A stretch of 64,000 nucleotides of DNA, taken from positions 62,001 through 126,000 of the forward strand of contig NC_015388.1 of NCBI RefSeq assembly GCF_000195295.1. Direction: 5' to 3'. A model generated the notes under the pieces. It was not told where the DNA came from, made no database searches, and worked only from the letters and a program-made list of their open reading frames with translations. Position numbers and translations under genes: made by a program. This DNA is from Desulfobacca acetoxidans DSM 11109 (GTDB lineage Bacteria > Desulfobacterota > Desulfobaccia > Desulfobaccales > Desulfobaccaceae). This document shows, in pieces, positions 23,239 through 33,698 of the stretch. Each line of letters opens with the position of its first letter. Positions within the stretch are counted from its first letter, which is position 1.

Positions 23239-24696
23239 ATGGAAGAATGGCAGGCCATTCAAGTTTTAAAGCGTCAGGGGCATGGGAAAAAAGCCATAGC
23301 CCGGCAATTGGGGATTTCCAAGAACACGGTGAAGCGCCACTGGAACCGCCAAGCGCCACCAGCGTATCAGAGAGCGGCATCGGAGAAGATGTTAGACCCC
23401 TTTGCCCCTCAGATTAAAGAGATGATTGGCAAACAATTTATCGGTACCCGCATCTTTCAGGAACTATCCGAGTTGGGCTATACCGGGTCCTTGACCAGCG
23501 TGTATCGCTATCTCCGGCAGTTTCAAGATGATGTCCGAGACAGAACCACGATCCATTTCGAGACTTCCCCGGGTCAACAGATGCAATACGACTGGAAAGA
23601 ATGGCAGGTGCCGGTAGCCGGCCGGCCACTGAAGATTTACTTCCACCAGGCGATCCTGTCATACAGTCGCTATAAGTTTGTGACCTTTTCTTTGGATATC
23701 AGTACTCCCAGCATTATTCGGGTGTTAACTCAGGCCCTGGTCTTTTTCCAGGGAGTGCCGGCAGAAATCGTCATCGACAATCCCAAGCAGTTGGTCCTGT
23801 CGCACGACCGTCAGGGCGTCATCCGCTATCAGGATGATTTCCTGGCTTTCTTGGGGACCTATGGCCTTAAGCCGGACCCCTGCCAACCATATCGGGCCCG
23901 GACCAAGGGCAAGGTGGAAAATCCATTCTTTTATCTCCAGGAGCATTTCCTGCGGGGTTTGGAAGTGGAGCATCTCGACCACCTGGGAGAGCGCTTGGCC
24001 CGGTTTATGGAACAGTATAATGCCCGGACCCATAGCACCACCGGACTGGCGCCAGTACAACTCTGGCCACAAGAAAACCTCAAGCCCTTACAGTCCGATA
24101 TTCCCCTGTCATTTCAAAAAGAATCCCGGAAAGTCTCCTGGGATGGCTACGTACACGCGGACAGCAACCGCTACCCGGTGTCTTTGGCCATGGCCGGGAA
24201 AAAAGTCTGGATCGAACGGGTGCTGGGGCGCTGGCTGGATATCCTGGATGCTGACTTGAAACCCCTGGCTCGGTATGAACTGCTTCGTGAACATCAGGTA
24301 ACCTTGCCGCATCCTGAACACGCCGATCTGGCCAAGGAATTTCTGGACCGGAAAGAACAGCGGCGCTTGCAGGTCAAGGTGGTTTTTCAGGAGACTTTTC
24401 CAGCTTTGGCGCCAGACTTTATCCGCTTGGCGGAACAGTCATATACCCTCAACGCCTCCTACCATTTGAATAAAATCCTGGACCTGCTCTCTGTCTATGA
24501 CCACCAGGCCGTCGCCGCTGCCTTGCAGACGGCCCTGGAGTTGGGTACGCCGTCGGTCAGATCGGTCCAGGGCCTGCTGCCGGAAAAACTGCAGCAGCCG
24601 GTGCTCCCGACTTCGTGCCGGACAGCCTGTTTGCCAGCCGTGGCCAAAAGACCGCTTTCACTCTATAGAGCCAGTTACGGAGGAGGCGCCCGATGA
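23239..24696 (+). CDS. istA: IS21 transposase IstA
   Basis: A 485-aa transposase. I choose the ATG at 23239 (MEEWQAIQVLKRQGHGKK), preceded by GAGGAGG, rather than an earlier start inside the terminal repeats. The N-terminal helix-turn-helix is 'GKKAIARQLGISKNTVKRHW'. The DDE integrase core follows, with 'QMQYDWKEW' (first Asp), 'VIDNPKQLVLSH' (second Asp) and 'TKGKVENPFFYLQEHFL' (Glu). The stop overlaps the istB start (ATGA), the usual coupling in this family. Confidence 0.92.
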   Translation: MEEWQAIQVLKRQGHGKKAIARQLGISKNTVKRHWNRQAPPAYQRAASEKMLDPFAPQIKEMIGKQFIGTRIFQELSELGYTGSLTSVYRYLRQFQDDVRDRTTIHFETSPGQQMQYDWKEWQVPVAGRPLKIYFHQAILSYSRYKFVTFSLDISTPSIIRVLTQALVFFQGVPAEIVIDNPKQLVLSHDRQGVIRYQDDFLAFLGTYGLKPDPCQPYRARTKGKVENPFFYLQEHFLRGLEVEHLDHLGERLARFMEQYNARTHSTTGLAPVQLWPQENLKPLQSDIPLSFQKESRKVSWDGYVHADSNRYPVSLAMAGKKVWIERVLGRWLDILDADLKPLARYELLREHQVTLPHPEHADLAKEFLDRKEQRRLQVKVVFQETFPALAPDFIRLAEQSYTLNASYHLNKILDLLSVYDHQAVAAALQTALELGTPSVRSVQGLLPEKLQQPVLPTSCRTACLPAVAKRPLSLYRASYGGGAR

Positions 24697-25436
24697 TCCC
24701 CCGACTGGACCTGCAGCTCAAGAGCCTGTCATTAACCAAAATCTTGGCCCACTACCAGGAGGAAGCCCACAAGGCCGCCCAGGAAAAACTTTCTTACGAA
24801 AACTACTTGGCCCGGCTAGTGGAAATGGAGGCCATGAGCAAACTGGACCGCTCTATCAATGCCAAGATTCACAAGGCTCGTTTCCCCTCCTTGAAAACCC
24901 TGGAAGAGTTTGATTTCTCCTTTCAGCCGCAGCTCAACGAAAAAGAGATCATCCGGCTTGCTTCCCTGGACTTTCTGGAGAAAAAAGAAAACCTGCTTTT
25001 CCTGGGGCCTCCAGGCGTCGGCAAGACCCATCTGGCCATTGCCTTTGGCGTTAAAGCCTGCATGGCCAAGTATCGGGTCTTATTTATCCGTACCCAAGAT
25101 CTGTTGACTGATCTCAGTGTGGCTCACAAAACCGGCCGGCTGGGCCAGGTGCTGTTGAACCTCTCCCGACTGGACCTGGTGATTCTGGACGAACTAGGCT
25201 ATCTGCCCATCACCCCGGAACAGGCCAATCTCCTTTTTCAATTAGTATCGATTCGCTATGAGAAGGGGGCCATGATTTTGACCAGTAATTACGGCTTCGA
25301 AGATTGGGGACCGATTTTTACCGACCAGGTAATCGCTGCTGCCATCATTGACCCTCTGGTGCACCACTCCCATATTTTTGTGATTAACGGGAATAGTTTT
25401 CGCATGAAACAGAAGCTTTTACCAGAGGCCGCATGA
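24693..25436 (+). CDS. istB: IS21 helper ATPase IstB
   Basis: A 247-aa DnaC/DnaA-like AAA+ ATPase that assists IstA in target selection. Walker A is 'LFLGPPGVGKTHLAIAFG', Walker B 'LDLVILDELGYL', and the sensor region 'MILTSNYGFEDWG'. The ATG overlaps the istA stop. After its stop, about 120 G+C-rich bases carry an inverted repeat (GCGGATTCGGCC / GGCCGAATCCGC) before the right terminal repeats. Confidence 0.92.
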   Translation: MIPRLDLQLKSLSLTKILAHYQEEAHKAAQEKLSYENYLARLVEMEAMSKLDRSINAKIHKARFPSLKTLEEFDFSFQPQLNEKEIIRLASLDFLEKKENLLFLGPPGVGKTHLAIAFGVKACMAKYRVLFIRTQDLLTDLSVAHKTGRLGQVLLNLSRLDLVILDELGYLPITPEQANLLFQLVSIRYEKGAMILTSNYGFEDWGPIFTDQVIAAAIIDPLVHHSHIFVINGNSFRMKQKLLPEAA

Positions 25437-25672
25437 ACCGGAAAAAGTTCGGCTGGGAGAAGCCAGCCGCCGGCCGGCCAAAGCGGATTCGGCCGGCCGG
25501 CACCAAGCGTTTGCGGGGCAGGCCGAATCCGCCCCTCATGGCACCAATAAGTCTACCCCGGCCAAGGCTGGCCCTCGTTAACAGCAACTTTTCCGCTAAC
25601 CAGGGGGGTCAATTTTCGATGACCAAAGGGGTCAATTTTTGTTGACAATCTTCAATTTTATGGATTTTCATT

Positions 25673-28600
25673 GTTTCAATCCTTGTTTTAGTGGATGTAT
25701 CGCTAAAAGCCCCTGCTGGGTCCAGCCTGGTGTTGCTTTGGCCAGTTTCAATCCTTGTTTTAGTGGATGTATCGCTAAAAGAAGAGCCAAGTTCTTGGGT
25801 GATGTGGAGGAATAAGAGTTTCAATCCTTGTTTTAGTGGATGTATCGCTAAAAGTCTAACCGATTCACGTTATCGATCATACAACAAATTGTTTCAATCC
25901 TTGTTTTAGTGGATGTATCGCTAAAAGAACTCTATCAGGCTCGTGCTATCACAAGTCGATAAAGTTTCAATCCTTGTTTTAGTGGATGTATCGCTAAAAG
26001 CCTGCTCGTGCTCGCACGGCATGATCAGGTCCCAGGTGTTTCAATCCTTGTTTTAGTGGATGTATCGCTAAAAGGCGGGTGGACGCCGGGCACGGCCTCG
26101 GCCTGACATAGTTTCAATCCTTGTTTTAGTGGATGTATCGCCAAAAGTCAGCATGCGAATGGCAGTTGTTTGAAGGTAAATTTAGTTTCAATCCTTGTTT
26201 TAGTGGATGTATCGCCAAAAGGCGTGCAGCCGGAAGGGGTGTCGCTGGTCGATTATATGTTTCAATCCTTGTTTTAGTGGATGTATCGCCAAAAGTCCAG
26301 TCCCAGGTTGTAATTATAGAACCAATTATGTGTTTCAATCCTTGTTTTAGTGGATGTATCGCCAAAAGTCTTAATTCATGAGACGGGGGATTTTTCTATT
26401 TTGAAGTTTCAATCCTTGTTTTAGTGGATGTATCGCCAAAAGTCAATTTGTCAAGGAGGAGTTTGAACGGTCAATATGGGTTTCAATCCTTGTTTTAGTG
26501 GATGTATCGCCAAAAGAGGGCTAATCTGCTGGGATATCGGGAGTCCAAGGGCGTTTCAATCCTTGTTTTAGTGGATGTATCGCCAAAAGAATTTGGAATA
26601 GGTCCCTGCGGACCTGAAGGAGGGTTTCAATCCTTGTTTTAGTGGATGTATCGCCAAAAGTCGTGAGAGTTATCAATACCTAACTTTATAGTAATGTTTC
26701 AATCCTTGTTTTAGTGGATGTATCGCCAAAAGTCTCCAGCCTTAAGGGCATGGTCGAAGGCCTAATCGTGTTTCAATCCTTGTTTTAGTGGATGTATCGC
26801 CAAAAGCAAGGATCGGCCCTCGATGGCCTTGACCTCTCTATGTTTCAATCCTTGTTTTAGTGGATGTATCGCCAAAAGCATGTTGGCTGCGGTCGGCGGA
26901 GTTTATAGCGCGTAGTTTCAATCCTTGTTTTAGTGGATGTATCGCCAAAAGTGGCGGCCATTACAGCCGGATCAAATCCCATATAAAGTTTCAATCCTTG
27001 TTTTAGTGGATGTATCGCCAAAAGTGGCGGCCATTACAGCCGGATCAAATCCCATATAAAGTTTCAATCCTTGTTTTAGTGGATGTATCGCCAAAAGCAG
27101 GCCATGGTTGAATACCGCCCGGTCGGTGGGATGTTTCAATCCTTGTTTTAGTGGATGTATCGCCAAAAGCCAGAAGCGTCATGGCATGGGTAATGGCTTG
27201 CTTGGTTTCAATCCTTGTTTTAGTGGATGTATCGCCAAAAGCCCGCTTCCGATCTTTTCCCTTGCCTTGCCCATCAAGTTTCAATCCTTGTTTTAGTGGA
27301 TGTATCGCCAAAAGTGGCTTATAACCTCGGGATTACTGGAGTCACAATAAGTTTCAATCCTTGTTTTAGTGGATGTATCGCCAAAAGTCCTTCTACCAAC
27401 ATAGTCAGTGAGGGAACGCAACTCGAGTTTCAATCCTTGTTTTAGTGGATGTATCGCCAAAAGACCACGGCCTCTGCGCCAGGGGCACTGGCATAGCTCT
27501 GTTTCAATCCTTGTTTTAGTGGATGTATCGCCAAAAGTCCTGAGTTCCCCTGCCACTGATCCGGTAGATGAAAGTTTCAATCCTTGTTTTAGTGGATGTA
27601 TCGCCAAAAGAAGGAAGCTTTCAGACAGGCCGGGGATATGTTACATAGTTTCAATCCTTGTTTTAGTGGATGTATCGCCAAAAGAAAGGTTTGGGGCGAG
27701 GGGGTATATGCTTCACTCGAGTTTCAATCCTTGTTTTAGTGGATGTATCGCCAAAAGTCGATTCCTATTTCAATTAGATTGTCCCTCAGTATTTGTTTCA
27801 ATCCTTGTTTTAGTGGATGTATCGCCAAAAGCCCTAGATTCCGGGCCAGGGAACGACCCCGTATTGAGTTTCAATCCTTGTTTTAGTGGATGTATCGCCA
27901 AAAGCATGAATGCCCCACTCCAGGCCACTGGGCGTGATTCGTTTCAATCCTTGTTTTAGTGGATGTATCGCCAAAAGTTTTCTGGCTCTTGCGATGCTTG
28001 GCCATTCTTGCATGTTTCAATCCTTGTTTTAGTGGATGTATCGCCAAAAGGCAATTTCCATTCATATGGACGAGCCTGATAAATGTTTCAATCCTTGTTT
28101 TAGTGGATGTATCGCCAAAAGCTATGGATTACGGCCATGGAACGTCAAGAATCGCGTGTTTCAATCCTTGTTTTAGTGGATGTATCGCCAAAAGGCCGCA
28201 AGCAGGCAAGGGCCATGGAAATGAAAAATGTTTCAATCCTTGTTTTAGTGGATGTATCGCCAAAAGCCACTATCGCATGATGTGCATATTGCGCATCACG
28301 GAGTTTCAATCCTTGTTTTAGTGGATGTATCGCCAAAAGGCTGGGATCGTGGTTAGCAAGAAGGGAACCTATCCAAGTTTCAATCCTTGTTTTAGTGGAT
28401 GTATCGCCAAAAGGCCAAATAGGACTCATCCTCCTCAACTGCCAAATTAGTTTCAATCCTTGTTTTATTGGATGTATCGCCAAAAGATTGCTATTCATGT
28501 CAGAAATTTGATGAGGAATTCAGTTTCAATCCTTGTTTTAGTGGATGTATCGCCAAAAGTTCCATTGGCAGACTAGTCCGCCGGACACGAAGAAGTTTCA

Positions 28601-31600
28601 ATCCTTGTTTTAGTGGATGTATCGCCAAAAGTCAAGGATCGGCCCTCGATGGCCTTGACCTCTTTATGTTTCAATCCTTGTTTTAGTGGATGTATCGCCA
28701 AAAGCTTGGATACAGTTTTTCCGGAGACAGGGACATCTAGTTTCAATCCTTGTTTTAGTGGATGTATCGCCAAAAGAGTCTGGTCCATGCTCCTTCTCAC
28801 TTCTATCGCGGCGTTTCAATCCTTGTTTTAGTGGATGTATCGCCAAAAGCCAGAAGCGTCATGGCATGGGTAATGGCTTGCTTGGTTTCAATCCTTGTTT
28901 TAGTGGATGTATCGCCAAAAGAATTCCCAGTTGAGATCAGCCAACGAGGAGCATATGGTTTCAATCCTTGTTTTAGTGGATGTATCGCCAAAAGTGCGGG
29001 TTAATTGCACTGGCTTGCGGCTCTGGAAGAGTTTCAATCCTTGTTTTAGTGGATGTATCGCCAAAAGTTCCCCAGGCAGGGGGAACTGTTCTCCTCCAGC
29101 ATAAGTTTCAATCCTTGTTTTAGTGGATGTATCGCCAAAAGTGGGGAAATTCTTCGCCCTAAACCGGGTGAAGCGGTGTTTCAATCCTTGTTTTAGTGGA
29201 TGTATCGCCAAAAGCTTGACAGCAGTGTCCCCGGCTCTAGCCCGGCAGATGTTTCAATCCTTGTTTTAGTGGATGTATCGCCAAAAGCTGGGTCCAGTCG
29301 TGGATGCCAACCCTGGCTATCAGTTTCAATCCTTGTTTTAGTGGATGTATCGCCAAAAGGGGAAATCAGGGAGACGGTGCCCCATGCTACCGTCAGTTTC
29401 AATCCTTGTTTTAGTGGATGTATCGCCAAAAGCTTGACAGCAGTGTCCCCGGCTCTAGCCCGGCAGATGTTTCAATCCTTGTTTTAGTGGATGTATCGCC
29501 AAAAGGGTATTGGAGTTGGCAGCGCCCTGGCCAATTTACGGGTTTCAATCCTTGTTTTAGTGGATGTATCGCCAAAAGAGGAATCTCCGTCCTTTAGGGC
29601 GGAGAGGATGTCAAGGTTTCAATCCTTGTTTTAGTGGATGTATCGCCAAAAGAGTGTGGCTGAAGCATCAGGATATATTTCAGCAATAAGTTTCAATCCT
29701 TGTTTTAGTGGATGTATCGCCAAAAGCGAGTGAAATTGGATGATGCGGTTGGGGTCATCCAAAGTTTCAATCCTTGTTTTAGTGGATGTATCGCCAAAAG
29801 GCTGGCTCAGGCATTGGGTATAGCCTGGGAAAAAGGTTTCAATCCTTGTTTTAGTGGATGTATCGCCAAAAGCTGTATCGGAAGGAGCATTAGAATCAAC
29901 TCAGGGAAGTTTCAATCCTTGTTTTAGTGGATGTATCGCCAAAAGTTGATCTAAGATTCCTAATACGGATTCATGAAGATGTTTCAATCCTTGTTTTAGT
30001 GGATGTATCGCCAAAAGTTCATAATTTTTCTCCTGTTGATTTTTAGCTCGGGGCGTTTCAATCCTTGTTTTAGTGGATGTATCGCCAAAAGGGAAAGGCC
30101 GGTTGCCGATATTGGAGTATAAAGAGGTTTCAATCCTTGTTTTAGTGGATGTATCGCCAAAAGGCGGGCTGGTATGGGCCTTTCTCCCCCCCCTGGGAGT
30201 TTCAATCCTTGTTTTAGTGGATGTATCGCCAAAAGGGAAGAACGTGAAAAGCTTAGAACTGTATAACTTTGTGTTTCAATCCTTGTTTTAGTGGATGTAT
30301 CGCCAAAAGATGGACCATTTGAATCTCAAGGTTCGTGTAATCCGTAGTTTCAATCCTTGTTTTAGTGGATGTATCGCCAAAAGGCGTCTGGAAGTTTCGC
30401 ACCACTTCGTGGAACTCGGGTTTCAATCCTTGTTTTAGTGGATGTATCGCCAAAAGTTTTTAGGCTTGTGAGCCTCCTTTTATAATTTGTTGTTTCAATC
30501 CTTGTTTTAGTGGATGTATCGCCAAAAGCCAGGGTTTCTGCCCTATCCATGGGAACTTATTAACGTTTCAATCCTTGTTTTAGTGGATGTATCGCCAAAA
30601 GATCAACTGCAGATGTTGTGCGGCCCCCATAGTCAAAGTTTCAATCCTTGTTTTAGTGGATGTATCGCCAAAAGCTTCCGCCAGAGTTATCCCCCAAGTC
30701 GGTAAGCAAGTTTCAATCCTTGTTTTAGTGGATGTATCGCCAAAAGCTGGGCGGCCCTGGCGGTCTCCGGGCCCGCCTTCAGTTTCAATCCTTGTTTTAG
30801 TGGATGTATCGCCAAAAGATAGACGCCGCAGCCCGGTTCGTCATCCCTATAAGGTTTCAATCCTTGTTTTAGTGGATGTATCGCCAAAAGGGATTTAGGG
30901 GAAGTTTTCTTATTAATAGCCGTAGAGTTTCAATCCTTGTTTTAGTGGATGTATCGCCAAAAGACGAAAGTTTTTTCCGGCGACGCTTGGATAATCTTGT
31001 TTCAATCCTTGTTTTAGTGGATGTATCGCCAAAAGCCGAAGGTATATGCTCAACCTCCGGCAGCCATTGATGTTTCAATCCTTGTTTTAGTGGATGTATC
31101 GCCAAAAGCCCTTCCAGGTCTCTTCTATGGGTTCGTCGCCAACAGTTTCAATCCTTGTTTTAGTGGATGTATCGCCAAAAGTCTTTTCGTATTCCCCAGA
31201 GAGATAAGGCTGAAGGAGTTTCAATCCTTGTTTTAGTGGATGTATCGCCAAAAGTTGGCAGCCGCAATGGCCCCTGACGGAGATTTGGTATGTTTCAATC
31301 CTTGTTTTAGTGGATGTATCGCCAAAAGTTTACGCTTGGCGGAGATGGCGTCCTCGACCGAAGTTTCAATCCTTGTTTTAGTGGATGTATCGCCAAAAGC
31401 CTGCGGCTTAAAAACAAGCGGCCTGAAGTTTGATAGTTTCAATCCTTGTTTTAGTGGATGTATCGCCAAAAGGCGTCATTATCCGCCTCAAAGAAGGTGA
31501 TAGTCGGAGTTTCAATCCTTGTTTTAGTGGATGTATCGCCAAAAGCTGTTGGGGTATTCAACGCCGCCGACGACACCTTGAGTTTCAATCCTTGTTTTAG

Positions 31601-32203
31601 TGGATGTATCGCCAAAAGCCGGTCGGTCCCAGGCGAAGATTTCCTCCAGGCGTTGTTTCAATCCTTGTTTTAGTGGATGTATCGCCAAAAGTCATCGCCT
31701 GCGAAAGCCGCCGCAGTTTCTTTGAGGTTTCAATCCTTGTTTTAGTGGATGTATCGCCAAAAGTGGCGACTACCTCTACCTGGGCAAGCTGACACAATTG
31801 TTTCAATCCTTGTTTTAGTGGATGTATCGCCAAAAGTGGAATATCTCCGGCGGGAGGATTATCTCCGTAATTGTTTCAATCCTTGTTTTAGTGGATGTAT
31901 CGCCAAAAGGCGTCATTATCCGCCTCAAAGAAGGTGATAGTCGGAGTTTCAATCCTTGTTTTAGTGGATGTATCGCCAAAAGAAAACCAGGAATGGTTTG
32001 ACAAACGATGGAAATACTGTTTCAATCCTTGTTTTAGTGGATGTATCGCCAAAAGTTTTTTTTATTACATTTGTCATTCCCCTCCCACTTATGTTTCAAT
32101 CCTTGTTTTAGTGGATGTATCGCCAAAAGGCTGTTGGGGTATTCAACGCCGCCGACGACACCTTGAGTTTCAATCCTTGTTTTAGTGGATGTATCGCCAA
32201 AAG
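25673..32203 (-). CRISPR. CRISPR array: 90 repeats of 37 bp, 89 spacers
   Basis: I counted 90 repeats at intervals of 71-76 bases without a gap, so spacers are 34-39 nt. On the + strand each repeat starts GTTTCAATCCTTG and ends GTATCGCCAAAAG. The reverse complement ends in ATTGAAAC, the usual crRNA 5' handle, so the array is read on the minus strand from the leader at 32204-32356. Repeats 1-6 (25673-26074, the oldest) have CGCTAAAAG instead of CGCCAAAAG, and repeat 39 (28450) has one G-to-T change. Spacers occur twice in at least six cases: spacer 18=19, 21=44, 49=52, 80=86, 16~41 and 81~89, numbered from the left. Spacer 54 (29579-29615) contains an IS200/IS605-like palindrome. The cas operon is adjacent on the same strand. 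Confidence 0.98.
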
Positions 32204-32356
32204 CCGCTTTCTGCCGGTTCCAAAGCCAAAACAACATGTTATAAAATTTCTCGTAAGCAGATATTTGCAGCTCAAACCTCAAAAGAGATTGCCTTAAAAG
32301 GTATTATTGATGTACCAGAGTTAAGTTATCCATATATTATCACGATGGATTTTTGA
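32204..32356 (-). promoter_or_regulatory. CRISPR leader
   Basis: The 153 bases between the cas4 stop and the newest repeat are A+T-rich (for example TATAAAATTTCT on the + strand) and contain no credible ORF. Position, composition and the perfect repeat next to it identify the leader, which should hold the pre-crRNA promoter and the integration site for new spacers. I cannot place the promoter boxes with confidence. Confidence 0.75.
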
Positions 32357-32998
32357 TCAGATCACCTTTTCACAAATATTTCGGTAGCAACAATCCAGGC
32401 ATCTGGCTTTTGCCTTCGTGGGCGGGGGATATTTCCCTTGAACAACTATAGACGTCAATACAGCGATAATATCCTGCAACTCATTATACATGGATTCGGT
32501 GATTCCCACTTCGATCAGCTTATTGCGGCTCCGGGTATAGACAATATAGCCTTTATTTACCGGGACAGAATAGTTATCCCTGATAAGCAGTCCATAAAAA
32601 GTTAGTTGAAAACGGTGGTTTTTAAAGGTTCGTTCCTTATATTCGGCGTATTTATAATCCAACGGCGCTGCGGACCCATCTTGGAGGAACAGAATTTCAT
32701 CCACTATTCCACGCATGCCCCGTGTGGAGCTGAGGTAGACTGATTTTTTTCTTTCCACCACCCCGAGCTTTTTTCGCAAATAATTAGGATTAAGGCGTGC
32801 CTTGTCCTCGTGTACGGTCCGGCCGGTTTGGACTTTGAAGCGCTTTTCTTCGTGTTGGGAGATGGCAAGATAATTTTGGAAATAAATAAATCGCGGGCAA
32901 AAAAGATATTCCAGGATATCTGAGGTAGTTATGGAATACCCTGCCTCATCAAAGTTTAATTCCGCTATGTTTTCCAACTCTGACTCGGTTCTTGGCAA
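32357..32998 (-). CDS. cas4: CRISPR-associated exonuclease Cas4
   Basis: A 213-aa RecB-like protein; a TTG start (32998) follows AAAGG and no ATG is available nearby. The nuclease motifs are 'MRGIVDEILFL' and 'APLDYKYAEYK' (D...D/ExK), with 'FQLTFYGLLI' (QxxxY) after them. Four cysteines for the Fe-S cluster are present: one in 'EYLFCPRFIYFQ' and three in the terminal 'CLDCCYRNICE'. Cas4 trims prespacers and helps to enforce PAM selection with Cas1-Cas2. It is the last cas gene before the leader. Confidence 0.88.
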   Translation of the reverse strand: MPRTESELENIAELNFDEAGYSITTSDILEYLFCPRFIYFQNYLAISQHEEKRFKVQTGRTVHEDKARLNPNYLRKKLGVVERKKSVYLSSTRGMRGIVDEILFLQDGSAAPLDYKYAEYKERTFKNHRFQLTFYGLLIRDNYSVPVNKGYIVYTRSRNKLIEVGITESMYNELQDIIAVLTSIVVQGKYPPPTKAKARCLDCCYRNICEKVI

Positions 32999-33014
32999 TT
33001 CTTTAACCTTTGGG

Positions 33015-33698
33015 TCATTTTACCTTGCTTATTGTGCCAAATCCTCTGGAAACAGATTTTCCAATGCCCCAGTATTCGGGAATTTGAAAGTTGACTGAAA
33101 ATATCGAGTAGAATCCCAGCATAGGCATCCCTTTCAAGGATGTCTCAATTTCTTGATAATTTTCAAGTTTTCCATATAAGGGCCCTGGAACTGTAAAATT
33201 CAATCCTTTGGCCATGGAAATGATGTTGCCAATAATCACTTTTTCTAAAAGCTGTTTTCTTTTGTAATTATTTCCACATCTTAAATATTGCTGATAATTT
33301 TTTTCGTTTAAAGCCAGCCAAGGCGTAAGGAAATGATACTTTTCGACTGAATGGCTTATGCCAATAATCTCTATTCTTTCCTGAAGCTCAATCTTATCTA
33401 CCAGCATCTCTTGTTTACCTAACGATAAGATTCCAATACTTGGCATTTCTTTTAATAATTCCGCTCCTTCCGCTAATCCGATAATTTTTGCCTCACCATC
33501 TATAACTTTATATTGAATTCTAGGGTAAGAATAAATCAGCCCGCTATCGTTGTGATTATGAACTAAGACATTTCCCCTTAATATATTGGCAATGCATCCT
33601 CGTAATCCACGGCCCTGCTCAAAAGTTAACGGCCTGGAAGTCTTGATAGATATTTCAATAGTTGGGATATATTCGATTCTTTTTAGTCCCCTGTTCAT
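33015..33698 (-). CDS. cas6: CRISPR pre-crRNA endonuclease Cas6
   Basis: A 227-aa RAMP protein whose ATG overlaps the cas5 stop (ATGA). The C-terminal glycine-rich motif 'PEYWGIGKSVSRGFGTI' is characteristic of Cas6, and 'MLGFYSIFSVNFQIP' is the preceding beta strand. Possible catalytic histidines are at 'GISHSVEKYHFLTPW'. It would cleave the minus-strand array transcript inside each repeat to leave the ATTGAAAC handle. Confidence 0.8.
   Translation of the reverse strand: MNRGLKRIEYIPTIEISIKTSRPLTFEQGRGLRGCIANILRGNVLVHNHNDSGLIYSYPRIQYKVIDGEAKIIGLAEGAELLKEMPSIGILSLGKQEMLVDKIELQERIEIIGISHSVEKYHFLTPWLALNEKNYQQYLRCGNNYKRKQLLEKVIIGNIISMAKGLNFTVPGPLYGKLENYQEIETSLKGMPMLGFYSIFSVNFQIPEYWGIGKSVSRGFGTISKVK

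Larger units (their letters stand above)
23142..25647 (+). mobile_element. IS21-family insertion sequence with 4-bp target duplication
   Basis: A complete istA-istB element. The left end has two copies of a TGAAAA(C/T)TGACCCC repeat (23146 and 23169). The right end has two inverted copies (GGGGTCAATTTT near 25607 and 25629). The multiple terminal repeats are typical of IS21. The tetranucleotide ATCT occurs on both sides (23138-23141 and 25648-25651), consistent with a target duplication. Its right end lies 25 bases from the first CRISPR repeat. Confidence 0.8.

Noticed and set aside
22881-23258. 125-codon frame extending into IS21
   Set aside because: The first 40 codons are the IS21 terminal repeats; only the part from 23126 belongs to the host sequence.
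25433-25645. 70-codon frame overlapping the istB stop (ATGA)
   Set aside because: Pro/Arg-rich and read through the IS21 terminal repeats; most likely chance coding in G+C-rich end sequence.
25691-32297. Some 50 open frames of 60-180 codons within the CRISPR array, on both strands
   Set aside because: They are translations of the 37-bp repeat (recurring FNPCFSGCIAK, ILVLVDVSPK, GDTSTKTRIET, AIHPLKQGLK) plus spacers; none has a ribosome-binding site or family.
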